Source of the DNA: Limonium bicolor | Lineage: Eukaryota > Streptophyta > Magnoliopsida > Caryophyllales > Plumbaginaceae | Direction of reading: 5' to 3' | DNA: 64,000 nucleotides | Assembly: GCA_023374045.1 (NCBI GenBank) | Contig: CM041776.1 | Span: forward strand, 117,385,000 to 117,448,999 | Shown: one piece after another, positions 1 to 11,655 of the stretch | Numbering within the stretch: position 1 is the stretch's first letter | Layout: each line of letters begins with the position of its first letter | Notes under the pieces: model-generated | What the model was told of the DNA's origin: nothing | Databases searched by the model: none | Seen by the model: the letters and a program-made list of their open reading frames with translations, nothing else | Program-made: the position numbers and the translations under genes

Positions 1-97
1 TATAATTATATTAAGGTTTAAGGATTATAATATAAGGTAAATATTATAAGTGTGACAATGGAATATAATTTGGGGATTGATTTGTAAAATCTGAAAG
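1..97 (+). repeat. Element A 5' LTR, fragment left of B
   Basis: AT-rich LTR segment identical to 62669-62765. Its last five bases, GAAAG at 93-97, are the left target-site duplication of B. Confidence 0.9.
93..97. repeat. B target-site duplication, left copy
   Basis: GAAAG here is repeated at 28797-28801, flanking B exactly. The unoccupied site is seen once in A's 3' LTR at 62761-62765. Confidence 0.95.
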
Positions 98-455
98 TGT
101 AACACCCCATCCAACAACAAACACATAACAACATCCTGCAGCGGAAAATATACTACTTCACATTACTTAACTCGATGGTGTTACACGCCGTTAACCACCC
201 ACGTGGCTAACAAGGCTATTACATAACCACTGTACCGGTCTGATGGACTAGATTCCCGAGCGACTACACATTACTATCCCTTTTCATTAACAACAACAAC
301 AACAACATACACCTTTCAACTGTACCGAGTATTTACAAATTGATGCCGGTAACAATTCCGGTCTTACTACACCTACTGTATATATACAATTTAAATAATT
401 ACCCATGTACAACGACTACCCCGTCCTACTCTCGAACGGCTTCCAGCTCTTGTAC

Positions 456-3400
456 CTGAAATAGGAAAGAAGAGAAAGGGTGGCCCCCAAGGGGCTCAGC
501 ACCTTTGCTGGTATGGTAATCCCGCAGCCCACATGCTACCGGGCCACGCACAACTAATTGTCGTCTTAGCATGCGGTTGATTATATTTAAATCATGCATG
601 CAACTGTAAACACACAACACATAACATCTCGCCTCTATGGGGCCCAACAAACGGATAGTACATCCTTATTTGATAAGTCACTCATGGTATTCATTATCCC
701 TAGAGAGTTTCTCCTCTAATGGAGCTACTTCCTTAATAGACGACACTTACCCGTTATTCGGGTTAATCTTAAACGCCTCTTATCACAAACTGGGATTCAT
801 ATCCATGATCCACATACTCCACAATTACAACGTATAACATACATCACATAACAACACATAACAACACTTTTCACGTTTCAACGTGCACATAACAATATCG
901 CAATAGAAATTGCATTACATCAACAACACATAACATAACTGGTGCGGTTCTCTTAGGAGCCGACCCAAACATAGTTACTTCACTGATGAGCCTAGAGAAT
1001 GTTGCCAGTCTCATGATAAGCTCGTTACATAACTCGTTACCGTCTCGTTAAATGAACGGATAACTTAGCACAAGGTGTCTCGGATATAGTGATCCAAGCA
1101 CACCGAACAAACATAACATAGTATGCCCCTGTGGCCCGACGTGAGTCAGTAATAGCCTTGGTTAAGCTAAAGGGAAGGTTGGAAACCAAATTGGAAAAAC
1201 AACCATAACATACGGAGAGGATCGAACCTGATATGACAACGACCCCCATACTCAGACGCGTGGCCGGAATAGACCGGACTCCTCACTTCCCCCATTAGCA
1301 CTTGTTAGAAGTTCAACATTGAACTTAATTAAACAATCACAACATTGGGTTAAGTCTTGTTAGACACACACAAGGGAAGGGAGAGTCATACTTTCACACA
1401 CAAACATCACACACAAACATCACATAACTAACTCACGCATAGCCGTGGTTAGAACGTTCCTTAGGTCGGAACGTTATCACCGGATACCGTTCTCTTACGT
1501 TTACCTAATAGTGGTTAACTAGCCCTTCAAGCGCATTCGAGGTTACCGGTATCGGCACGTAAACATACAACAACAATAACGACTGTAAACTCGTTTCATG
1601 ATTTATCTTATAACGTGGCAAACACACAGAAAAACACATTGGCATACAAGCCGGTGTAATCCGGTAGGACACAGGTTGCAAGAAAACCATACCTGTCACC
1701 GGAGTCCACTTATCATGTCCACTTATGTTCCTCGAGCAATTCTCGAACAACTGATGACATTACATGTACTTTTATTAACATCGGGGTATCATGATTGTTT
1801 AAGTCTAAATGCTTATAACTTATCCTCGTTAACTTAGTTAAATAACTTCACATTTTAACTTGTTTTACTTTTACATTTTAATACAACTTTTCCCCCACTA
1901 TATTGTCATTATAACTCACTTAACATGTCCTCAACAATCTTATAACATCATTACTTAATAATCCCCATCATCCTATAGCCTTAAACCATGTTTTTGGTCC
2001 GACCGACCTTACCGACCGACCTTGCACAAGGTCGGTCCATTCCAGAACACTTTACCGTCAATATTTCTACTCCGACCGACCTTGTAAGTTCGGTCGCATG
2101 TTCGGTCCATTCCCGAGAGTTTCTTCCCTCTGAAAATTCAGGCCCGACCGAACTTGCCAAGTCCGGTCCCATGTTCGGTCGATTCCAGAAACTTAATTCG
2201 TACACAAAATACAAGCCCGACCGACCTTGCAAGTCCAGTCCCCAAGGTCGGTCCATTCCAGAAACCAATTCTCGCAGGGTAAACTGGGCTCGACCGACCT
2301 TGGCAAGTTCGGTCGCAAGGTCGGTCTGCTCCAGACCCTTATTTTCCATTGCCCATTTAACTCCAAACTTCACCTCATATATCCTAATATGTCCTAACCT
2401 CATTTGGGCACTTCAAACACATCTTTAGCCATGTACTAAATTCCTTAAATCACCCACCAAAACTATCTTTATCATTCCACAAACTCCTTACAAAATCTCT
2501 TAATACTTGTACATTTTTCATTTGGTTTTGTAAGTGGTATTTCACCTATAATGACCACTATGCCAAGATGTTTCCTCTACACCTTAGCATCATCTCTCAA
2601 CATCTTTTCTTACTACCAAATCTCCTTTTCCACATTTTACCTAAACATCATTTATTCCTTGGATATCAACATTACCTAAACCTTAAACAACTTCTCCAAG
2701 ACTTTAATACATTCCTCAAAAACCCACATTGAATTCCTAGTACTTCCAAGATAATACCTAAATCCTTGTATCACTCTAAATCACCTTAATACATGCTTTC
2801 TTCTCTAGTAAAACACTTGTTCACCTTTAACACTTCCTAGTTCACCAAAACTTATTTAAAACACTTAGAACTTCTTACACATTTCTCCAAATTTTGCCAT
2901 AGCTTCTCTTGTATATACTCACATCCAAACACTTAGGTTTTTTACCTTATTTCATTCAAGAACACCTAAAATCCATCGAGAGTATTCTCACACACATAAC
3001 TTCACCAAATTTACACTACATCACAATATATTGCATAAACTTAATTGCTTGGCACTTAGGCCCTTAAATAACATGGCTCTTAGGCCCTTAAGATGCATAA
3101 ATCATAAACACTGAATTTCCCACATTGTATTTGCCTTAGACCTGCAAATACACTCAACAATACATATGCCTTTTAAAAACTCCTTGAGAGCGTTTCACTA
3201 GCTCATTTACCATTGGCTCCTTAGGCATTTTATTAAGCATATCAAGCTCATTTTCCTAAGGCATTTAAACTACATTGAGATAGCATATTTACCTCTTTCC
3301 CTCACAACTTCTTTCTTGTTTCCTTGACTAAATTGGCAAGACTTTTGGTTGCTTGTCAACTTCTAAACATTATACAAATGATGTAATGAGTATACAAGCT

Positions 3401-3635
3401 TTAAGCTTCATCTCATTGTAAACCCTAGTTACATATATTATCTTAACACATTAAGGTAATTGTTTTACCTTTGAATGGAAAAAGAGCTTGAATGAGTATC
3501 AAGAGAGGACTCCTCCTAGCCCTTGGAAGATTCAAATGAAGCTAAAACACGCAAGGTAAAGACACCATGGTGAGGTGAATTTTCAGACATCATACAAACA
3601 TGGAGGAAACATTATTTTTCTTTGAGATTCCTTAC
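456..3635 (-). other. Predicted LTR leader intron, B 3' LTR copy
   Basis: On the minus strand the donor TCTAG/GTAAGGA (GT at 3634-3635) follows a CT-rich leader. The acceptor CCTATTTCAG/GTAC (AG at 456-457) follows a long pyrimidine tract. Both sites sit at the same relative places in C's LTRs. In a 3' LTR it would not be used for full-length RNA. This is inferred from splice-site consensus only. Confidence 0.4.
1996..2328. repeat. Palindrome cluster in B 3' LTR (GACCGACCTTGCAAGTTCGGTC family)
   Basis: At least five imperfect copies of a short inverted repeat, of the form CGACCGACCTTG then CAAGTTCGGTCG, separated by about 30-50 bp of other sequence. Because the motif is self-complementary, open frames appear on both strands here; they are by-products. 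Confidence 0.85.
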
Positions 3636-3939
3636 CTAGAAGCAAGGGAGAACAACAAGGTGTGAAAATATTAGCTCAAGCTCCTTCAATGGTGAATCTC
3701 CATGGCACCAAAATTGAGCTCTTGAAGATTTGAAAAGGTAGAAGTGTAAAGCTTGCTCCAACTAGAAGAATGGTGGTCTTGAAATTGAATTTGGAGCATG
3801 GAATCATAAGTTACAAGTGAAGGAAGATGAAGAATGAGATGGTGCTGTTGGAAACCGATGGAGAGAGGAGGAAGAAGATGGGAACCGTGGGAAATGAAAG
3901 GAAAGAAGAGAATGAGGTGAGAGAGTTCACTTTGTTAAG

Positions 3940-3965
3940 ATATTTTACATATAAAGCAAATAGTA
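3940..3965 (-). promoter_or_regulatory. Putative LTR promoter (TATA-like) of B
   Basis: The minus strand reads GCTTTATATGTAAAATATC, followed by a CT-rich stretch (CTCTCACCTCATTCTCTTC) typical of plant leaders. C's LTRs have a TATA-like site and CT-rich leader in the same order. Inference only. Confidence 0.3.
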
Positions 3966-4743
3966 CTTTACTTGCTTTTTCATTACTTTTTTACTTATCA
4001 ACTAACAAGGTGGTGACTCACCTTGATAAAACTGGCCCCCATTTAATAAGAAGGGTATAATAGTCTTTGTTGACCAATTTAATTACTTATAACAACATAT
4101 GTTACAAACTAGCTTATTAAAGTTACTATTCACTAAAACAAGGCACATAGATGTGAAATTTTTGATTTCCCATTGATGTAGACTTCCAAATGTGATACTA
4201 TATAGTACACATGTTAATTAAAGAGTAATGATGGACATTTAGCCACTCAAAACTCATTTACAAGACAATTTTCCAAAAATGTGCTTTAAGACTCCTTAAA
4301 CCACATTTTGTGTTTTAACTTGTTTTCAAGCTTGGTTTTCTTTAGTAATTGATTTAATATGTTCATTAACATATTTATAAGGTATAAATATGACCTTTAG
4401 GTCTTATACAAATTTATCCCAAGCTTAGAGCACATTTTTGCTCATATTGACTTTAAGGTATATTCTTGTGTTTTATTTGGTTTAACTGTCTACAAAAATT
4501 TCCTAAGGACTTAATTAGCCTTATTAAATCATAATTGAATATTATTAAGTCTTGGTAGGCTCTTTGGGTCCCAACCAAGTTCACTCCAAGCTTAGAGCAT
4601 GTTTTTGCTCAAGCTGTGTCTTAGTGCTTTATTGTGTTTTACTATGGTTTAAGTTGTACACTGACGTTTCTAAGACACTTTTTAGCCTTTAAATACCATA
4701 GTTTAAATGTTTAACAACATATCAAGGTTTGGGGTATTTCAAT

Positions 4744-4754
4744 CTACCCCCCTT
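4744..4754 (-). other. Polypurine tract of B
   Basis: Minus-strand AAGGGGGGTAG directly beside the 3' LTR, preceded by CTTCGAGGACGAAG, the usual gypsy context for plus-strand priming. Confidence 0.92.
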
Positions 4755-4864
4755 AAAAGAACTTCGTCCTCGAAGTTCACACTTCCCACACAACATTAGA
4801 TTAGAACACAGGAGTCACTTGGAAATAAACTTCCATAACCAAACATACTTTACATCACGACCTC

Positions 4865-5105
4865 AGACTTAACGGTCCGGGTACACATAAACATCCATAC
4901 ATAACATAACATACTCACATGATAACCTCGGACTCAATGGTCCGGGTATCTTAACAACATTTACACATACATAACAACCCTTAGACTCTCTGGTCTTGGG
5001 TAACATAACAACATTTAGACACATAGGTCTTGATAACATAACAGCCTTTAGACACATAGGTCTATGTAACACAACAAATTTAGACTCATAGGTCTTAATA
5101 GCATA
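4865..5105 (-). repeat. PPT-proximal short-repeat array in B
   Basis: About six diverged repeats, each centred on a small inverted motif such as GGACCATTGAGTCC or GACCTATGAGTC as read on the minus strand. The same array is in both C interiors at the same distance from the PPT. Confidence 0.7.
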
Positions 5106-8100
5106 CACTTTAGGAACTCAAGGTCAAAATAATATTTATTACACATACCACACAACATGTCATAGCATGTATAACAATCAAAAATATCTTTGGTATACAC
5201 TGTGATCCCGCAGAACCCGGTCGCGATGGACACCTTCCGTCCCCGTGCCTTTGGGAGGTCAAAACAATCACTTAAATTTGAATTTTTTTTCCTTGTGAGG
5301 TTAAGTAAGAAAACTTTAATTATGTAAAGTATCTATCGACGTTTTATAAATACCAATTATAAATCCTTTTTGAAAACACACACAACTCCAAGTCCAACTT
5401 ATGGTCTTTACTTCTTTTCTTAGTGTGGTTAATTGTGACCACTTACAGGGAGCTTCGAGAATCATCCAACCCTGATGTGATCAACATCAGTGTTGAACTA
5501 TCCTTCCACCCCAATTTGTGTTCGGCTTCCCTCGATCTCATGATAATCAAGTTTCACCTCCCACTTCAATTTCAAGCATCAAGTAAATCACTCATTTCCA
5601 ATTTTCTATCTTTTTAATCATTCTAATCATGATCATAACATCTCCAAGGGATAGAACTTCGTCTATCAATTATTTCCATACACTTTAATGTTGTTACCTA
5701 GGGAATCTTATTCTCACTAGGTTCTAGGTCGGTTTCATAACCTTTCATGAATCACTATATAGTATATATATACACATATATGTTATCGAAATACAACACA
5801 CAGTTTCACATTTATACACTGTCGGGGTTTTGTTCCTCGGGAGTTTCTCTACTCCCCACACTTGTATTATCACACACCACTGTTAACAAATAAACACACT
5901 TATCACAATGGTATTCGCATCTTCTGTGCGTAATTACCACAATTAAACCATGAATGAATGCGTATGTTTACATAACACACACACCAATCATCAAAACAAA
6001 TTATTTTGTGCTATGCACAACATAAATCACGTACACTTGTACGGTAATACACACTAAGTGGTTTTGTGCTCTACCCCCCTTAAAAGGGATTACACCCACG
6101 TAATCAATCATTAAACATTGGCTTAAAATGTTCTGCCATCGTGAGGTGTTTTAACCTCCACGCGGTCTATTACACAATGGATTCTGATTAGAGGATCTTA
6201 ACCATATTGGCGGTTTAGTTCCTAAACCAAGAATTCTCATTGGAGTTTGTTTAAACTCTTAGTTGGTTTCGATTCTGGCCTGTTAGGCTTCTAGGCGTTA
6301 ATAATTAGCCATTCACTCATGTTCACCATGTACATTCAACACTTGAATCACTGCCTCACTAGTTTCTGCTGCGAAACTCTAATAACTGTAGAGCTTAATT
6401 GCCCCATTTATTATTCTTACTGTATTGTACAACCCCAATTGTCACCTTCATCTTGGTAACACTGGTTTCTCAACCGACGCGTGGTATCTCTTACCGTTAG
6501 CGAATTCGGTGAGCTATAAACTTTCTATCCACTTCCATAATAATTTATTGTGTATACAGCTATGTATTTCACAATGATTGACTTGTTCCCTTCCGACTTA
6601 CTGTCGGTTGAGATTGAGCTACTACCTAGTGTGTAGTGCTCTCTCAGCTATTTACAACATTTGGGGTATATTCCATACCGATATTTGGCAGTTAGTGCTA
6701 CTGTAGTCACTTACTGTTAATCATGTCTCCACATTTGGTTTTGTACAAGTACTCTTTTATTGGTGCATCCTTGCATTTCCTATGCATCGGCCATTATAAC
6801 ATTATTCTTCCACAATTAACATGTTTCCAATTCCTAGCTATCTCACTCGATCATTACTGCGCAAGTGCAATACCAAAACACTCAGTCATACAGAGTGCAG
6901 AGGCGTAAACTCTTGATAGTAAATCTCTTATGCGATTCGCCATGGAATTCACACTGTGTTTCATTGAGATTCCGATCTCGTAATACTGGCTACTGGCTTA
7001 CTGCCGAGTTTGTTTATCATCACTTACCTTGCATCACCCCTGAATTTAATTCATAATAGCTCTTATCTGCCATATCATTATTTAACAACACTTATACAAC
7101 GGTCGCTTACTGCGCACCGTGCTTATTGTATAACACTAACTTACATGGTATTTATTGTCACATTAACTTCCACACATATACTTACATCACTCGTATTATG
7201 GTTCGCCATCCATATGCTCCTGGAGCATTGATCATTCGAGTCACAAGCCGGCATTATTCAGCTCGGTATTTCACTTTATACACACATACTACTAAGCTAA
7301 CTGCTCTCTTTCAATAATAACATCGTCCATCCTTAACATATTTCTTGAACTTGATTCACATAACTACCGCTCCTGCGGTCTCACAATATCGAGAGGTATC
7401 CCCACTCTTAATGCAGTGGTTCGTTTACCACTCTATTCACTTATATAACATAAACTTCTGCAATCAATCTAATTTACATAACACATTTTATTTGTGGCCT
7501 ATAAGCCTTATTTGCCTTGAGCTGCGCTCATTGTAGGCTGTCCACATACATGTACTTCCCTGTACAACATTACATGGTTTGGATATTATATTGAGCTTCA
7601 TGACAAGGTCGTTGCATTACATTTCCTTTCATGGGATGCCCCTTAGGATTGTCAGTCCGTCTCCTGACAACTTATGTATAATCTGGGTGTTAGTTTCAAC
7701 CCTTGTGTTTCTAGCATGTCACTTCGTGCAACTCTTGTTGACGCGAATACCCTTCAAGGATTGCTCCTGGGTGTTACTGAGTTATACTTTTACATCTGGT
7801 TCACACTTATTGGTATATTCAGTTAGCCACGCTGTTTGCGTCTTTAACTGGCTTATTATCTTCTTCTATGAAGATCAACATTTCCTGATAGTGTAGGTAC
7901 TCATTCTGGGAGTTTCATTCCATTCATTGCACACTAATGTGTCCACATTAGGCATCTGCCTTGCCATGCACAGGCTGGGTCTCCGTTCCAGCTATCATGT
8001 TTACCCCTCGGAATTCTTAAGACATGTGTGATGTCTTTACATAACAGTTAGTGTACTTCGCACCTCCTGACTCATAAACATATCCTTGAAATGAATTCAC

Positions 8101-8481
8101 TAATCCCTTTAGTCTCGTTAACTTGACTTGTTCCTTTACTTCAACCATTCATGGTAATCCTTAGCTCTTGTTTGTCTTATACTGCTGACCGTAGTACGGA
8201 GTCAACTACTTCCCGTGTTCCGGACTCTACTCGTATACATATGTGGGGTAACCTACTGATACATTACTACTTACCCAACTAACCCATAAGTAGGTCTGTC
8301 AGGCCCACAAGCTCCTATCGGAGTGCGGTCGTCCCACATTACAGTTGGTACACTCGTAGTGTCCGTCACACGCCTAGGTGAAGTATTCTGTTGTCAACTC
8401 CCTTATATTGTCCCATGACAATATTCATTCCGTGCTTCCCGAATTTAATCGAGGGAAAGTTTATCCATTGTTGATTTCTTA

Positions 8482-8715
8482 TCAACTGCCCTTGGTTTTA
8501 CTGGTTTGGTTTAAAAGAAGGTTAGAAAGAAGTGTTGGTTTGAAAGAAAATCTGGTTTTGAAGGAAAAGAGTTTCAAATAAATCTGAGTTTGAAAGAAAA
8601 TTTTCATGGTCTCACAACATCTTCTTACCTTAACCAAGTCTATCTTCTTGCTGACTGGTGTACTTACAATTACAGAGGTTAGGCTAACAGGCCCTTCCAC
8701 TGTTATGACGATCAC
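8482..8715 (-). pseudogene. Degenerate retropepsin relic in B
   Basis: A 77-codon frame in the sense of the element. It carries SLTSVIVSTPVSKK and a downstream VRRCCE, which resemble the middle of Tekay-type proteases (the STPLG...VCRxCE region). The catalytic DSG and the LGMDWL segment are absent. The frame has the same length in C (37271-37504), with substitutions throughout. I infer a remnant of the gag-protease region of an autonomous ancestor, not a working enzyme; chance resemblance is possible. Confidence 0.45.
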
Positions 8716-9546
8716 ATTTAACTTTACGGTACTTTACCAAGTGCGCCATGCTAACTGGCTATCGGTTTAACACATACCGGTTGTGGTATTGTTTTTACCC
8801 GCACTGTCATCAGTGGCCTTGTTGGCCCTCACTGATCTTACTGTCTTGATAATAACTCCTCTGGGTAACTTCTCACTGTCTTCACATGATAATCATCAAC
8901 TAGGGTGTTTCCCACTTTGGGAGACCCCCTTTTTCTTTTGTATTGTTTCCTCTTCGTAGCCCGTTCCACGTATTTGTCGTGGTTACTGAGACTTGTCTCT
9001 TGTTTGGGCACTACGTTGTAGTTCCCTTGTCGGTCGGTATACCGTTGGTGTATTATTTAACAACTGTGGTTCCGTAGACACTTGTCTCGGGGTTCATTAT
9101 TCCACTTCTTGCCTGTTGCACGGTTGGTGCGTTGCAAGCTGGTTGTTCTCGACTGCTCAGCATGTCGACCCAGGTTGCCGAAAATTCTATTCTCTTATAC
9201 ACAAAATTCCTCATTCTTCGCTATTTTAATGTGGTCAACATTGTCCAGATGGAAACCGTCTCCGGAATTTCCAGTTTTCGGGATCTACCGTATGACAGGT
9301 TCTCCCGTACTCTAAAGGTATTTAATAACAGCCAGATCGGGTATTCCTGAGTAAGAGTGGACTTCCATCTCTCTGGCGTTGTTTCCCAAGTTATATAACA
9401 GGGATTGTGGAGGGCGGGAAGGATATAGTAGGTTTCTAGTACACGATGGTAATTCCAAACTGGCGTATCCCTCACGCTATCACTCAACCCTTAACCCAAG
9501 GTACTAAAATCCTAACTCGGTACTTCCTAAGCTCGGTAATTCAGTC

Positions 9547-9570
9547 ATCAGAGCGATACTTCGCTCTGAT
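9547..9570 (-). other. Perfect hairpin overlapping B's PBS
   Basis: Minus strand: stem ATCAGAGCGA, loop AGTA, stem TCGCTCTGAT. Ten perfect pairs. The 5' arm is most of the tRNA-complementary sequence. Confidence 0.9.
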
Positions 9571-9574
9571 ACCA
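9562..9574 (-). other. Primer-binding site of B (initiator-Met tRNA)
   Basis: Minus-strand TGGTATCAGAGCG lies five bases inside the 5' LTR end. This is the standard plant tRNA-iMet PBS for minus-strand synthesis. Confidence 0.93.
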
Positions 9575-9579
9575 CTTTT

Positions 9580-9591
9580 TGTAACACCCCA
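9580..9591 (-). repeat. Element B 5' LTR, 12-bp tip cut off by D
   Basis: TGTAACACCCCA is the inner end of B's 5' LTR. The remainder resumes after D at 24192. CCCCA at 9587-9591 is D's left target-site duplication. Confidence 0.93.
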
Positions 9592-10258
9592 TGTTATGCC
9601 CCAGTTTTTTTTTCTTTTATTTCATCCTGCTTCTATTTTGTTTCAGTTTTGCAAAGGGAGACTAATCATGTTTTGAATCTTGAGTTGATTCGTCTATGAT
9701 TTATTCCGGTCTTTAGTATTCATTTTGAGAAAGGAGATTTACATTGTTCTTTTCTTCCTTTCGTTACTTAATTATTAGTAAGAGAGGATAGTTATTAATA
9801 ACTCTTTATTCCTTTTTGTTATTTATTCTTTGGTTAGTAAAAGGACTACTAACCTTCCCTTTCCTTCTTTTTACGTTATGCTATTATTCATAAAGGAAGG
9901 AAATTCCAAATCTAATTTAATTTCCTCTCTCCTTCTTTCCTGACGACATTTCACGTCAGTTTCTCCTCACCCAAAGAAGAAACTTCCGCTCTGCAAAGTT
10001 TTCCTCTTCCTCTTCCTCAATTCCTCTCTTCTTCACAATTCTTCCATCCTGCAAATTAATTAGTCTAGTGGCTAAGTTCAGCATCGAGGATTCCAATCCG
10101 TAGAGTCGGAGTGTGCGTTGCTGTTCATCAGTAAAGTTCCTTGCTTCTCCCTTCGGTGTTAGTCCTTTTCGATTTGTGCGAGTGTTTGTGATTTCGTGAT
10201 GGAATTCGAGTAGAGATTGTTGTCGGGTCCGCAGAGATGGCTTTGCGTCGGATGTGAG

Positions 10259-11512
10259 GTAGGTGGTGAATGGATTCGGTTGTGTGTGTTCGTCCATGGG
10301 GATTTCTGATTTTGTTTGTTCTTCGTATATGATTGTTTTAACTCTTTGATTTGGTGATGTTTTTGGTTGATTTTGATGTGTGTTTGATGCGTTAAAACCC
10401 CATGGAAATGTGTTTTCGATTGGTTAATTTGCTACAATAAGTTATGTATGTTTTGTGGGGGATTTGTGGCTTGGTCCTGGCTGATTTCCGTAAGTGATTT
10501 TGCAGTTTTCGGTATGTCCTAACATGTGTCCGAAAATTAAAGTTCGGACATCATACGCCGGAGGATTTTCAGACTCTCGAATTAGGTCCGAACATGCAAG
10601 GTCGGACGCATGTTCGGACCGGTCTTTGTTTTAGCATAACTTTTTCGTCTGAGCTCCGTTGTGAGTGCCGTTTGCGGCGTTGGATTCCTCTTTTCGAGTA
10701 CTATCTGTTCTGATATGTTTTAGCTCATGTATATGTGTACTTTGATTTGAAAATCTTAGATAATCCTTTGAACTCTGATTTGCTCTAAAAGAGTGCTTGA
10801 GCTTCTACGCTTCTGTTTGGTTTTCGTGTTTGCTAGTCAGTGTATGACTTTTGTTTTGATAAGGGATTATGATCCGTTTGATGTGCTTCGTCCCTCTGCT
10901 CTGTTCTGTTAAAGGCTTCTGCTTCGTTTTGTAAAGCTTCTGTTTTGGGACCTAGATGTTTAGCTTCTGAGCCTTGGATAGTCGGGTCTGGCTGTCCCGT
11001 AGCATGCTGCGCAGGAATTCCTTCTGTTATTCCCTCAGGTTCCCTTCTGTTCTATCTCTCAGGGTCCCGTGGATGTTTAGTGACCGACGGGTCCATAGCT
11101 GTCTCTACGGCTTCTGTTGTGGGATCTTCGGATCCATAGGACGTTATGTGAGTCCTTCTGATGTGTCAGCTGGTGTCTAGTGTCCCACCTCTGTTTTGAT
11201 TGAGCTTCTGTTATGAACTTCTGAGTTTGTGGTTTGCTTTGTTCTGATTTAAGACTTCTGTTCGGTTTGCTCAGTTCCTGCTTCTATGCTCTGATTTGAC
11301 AAACTTCTATTTCGGTTCTGGCTTGTCACTCCTCTGATTTGAGAAAGCTTCATTCTCTATCTGATTTATGTTACAACTTCCAGTCTGATTTGCTAAGTGT
11401 ATGTATTAGTATATGATTATGTTCAGTATATGTTTTCAGCATGCTCAGCTGATGAAGTTTATCACCTGCTGAGCTATAGTTTGGCTCACCCCTATTTCCG
11501 TCTGATTTGCAG
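10259..11512 (+). other. Predicted LTR leader intron in D
   Basis: Donor GAG/GTAGGTGG and acceptor TCTGATTTGCAG/G lie at places homologous to those in E's LTR, giving 1254 bp against 1299 bp in E. Based on consensus and on conservation between D and E only. Confidence 0.42.
10527..10622. repeat. Palindrome cluster in D 5' LTR
   Basis: Inverted motifs GTCCGAAAATTAAAGTTCGGAC and CCGAACATGCAAGGTCGG, with a trailing GCATGTTCGGACC. The second is nearly the same as the motif in E and B. Confidence 0.8.
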
Positions 11513-11650
11513 GTTTAAGTTTCCTTTGAAGACTCCGCTCTGCTTTCTGCATCGTCCTTCACTTTGTATTTGTAGTTGTGGCATAAGGCCCTTTGTAATT
11601 TGATTATGTGACGTAATGTAGTTTGGCTTCTGTATGTAATGTCAGATAGA

Positions 11651-11655
11651 CCTTG
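11651..11655. repeat. E target-site duplication, left copy
   Basis: CCTTG, repeated at 20216-20220. D's other LTR shows the unoccupied sequence GATAGACCTTGTAATC near 24050. Confidence 0.95.

Larger units (their letters stand above)
98..4741 (-). repeat. Element B 3' LTR (4644 bp)
   Basis: Bounded by TGTAACACCCC at 98 and GGTATTTCA at 4741 on the plus strand, next to the PPT. The part 98 to about 1795 is almost the same as the right end of C's LTRs. Positions 1996-2328 hold the palindrome cluster. Around 3947 there is a TATA-like site followed (minus strand) by a CT-rich leader. It also holds an (AAC)n run at about 290-307. The short frames in it are not genes. Confidence 0.93.
4742..9579 (-). 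other. Element B internal region, non-coding
   Basis: 4838 bp, near-identical in layout to the two internal copies of C. It holds the PPT, an array of short repeats with a GACC...GTC core next to it (about 4865-5105), a protease relic (8482-8715) and the PBS. Compared with C it lacks about 68 bp around 8738 (minus-strand context GCGCACTTG then GTAAAG), which removes the region where a protease DSG motif would lie. Other frames up to 105 codons run antisense to the element and look incidental. Confidence 0.85.
9592..11655 (+). repeat. Element D 5' LTR, part left of E
   Basis: 2064 bp. It has a pyrimidine-rich leader around 9930-10060, a donor-like GAG/GTAGGT at 10259, palindromes at 10527-10622 and an acceptor-like TTGCAG/G at 11512. 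Between about 10800 and 11640 the hexamer CTTCTG recurs many times. It ends in CCTTG (11651-11655), the left duplication flanking E. Confidence 0.92.

Noticed and set aside
1981..2428. Overlapping open frames of 140 and 146 codons on opposite strands
   Set aside because: Produced by the self-complementary palindrome cluster in B's LTR; the similar pair near 26037-26484 has the same cause.
3827..4060. 77-codon plus-strand frame in B's LTR (also 27882-28115)
   Set aside because: Antisense to the putative CT-rich leader of the LTR; the Glu/Lys-rich product mirrors purine-rich DNA.
9956..10297. 113-codon antisense frame in D's LTR (also 22624-22965)
   Set aside because: Lies antisense to the LTR leader, has low complexity (a Glu run from CTTCCT repeats) and no recognisable domain.
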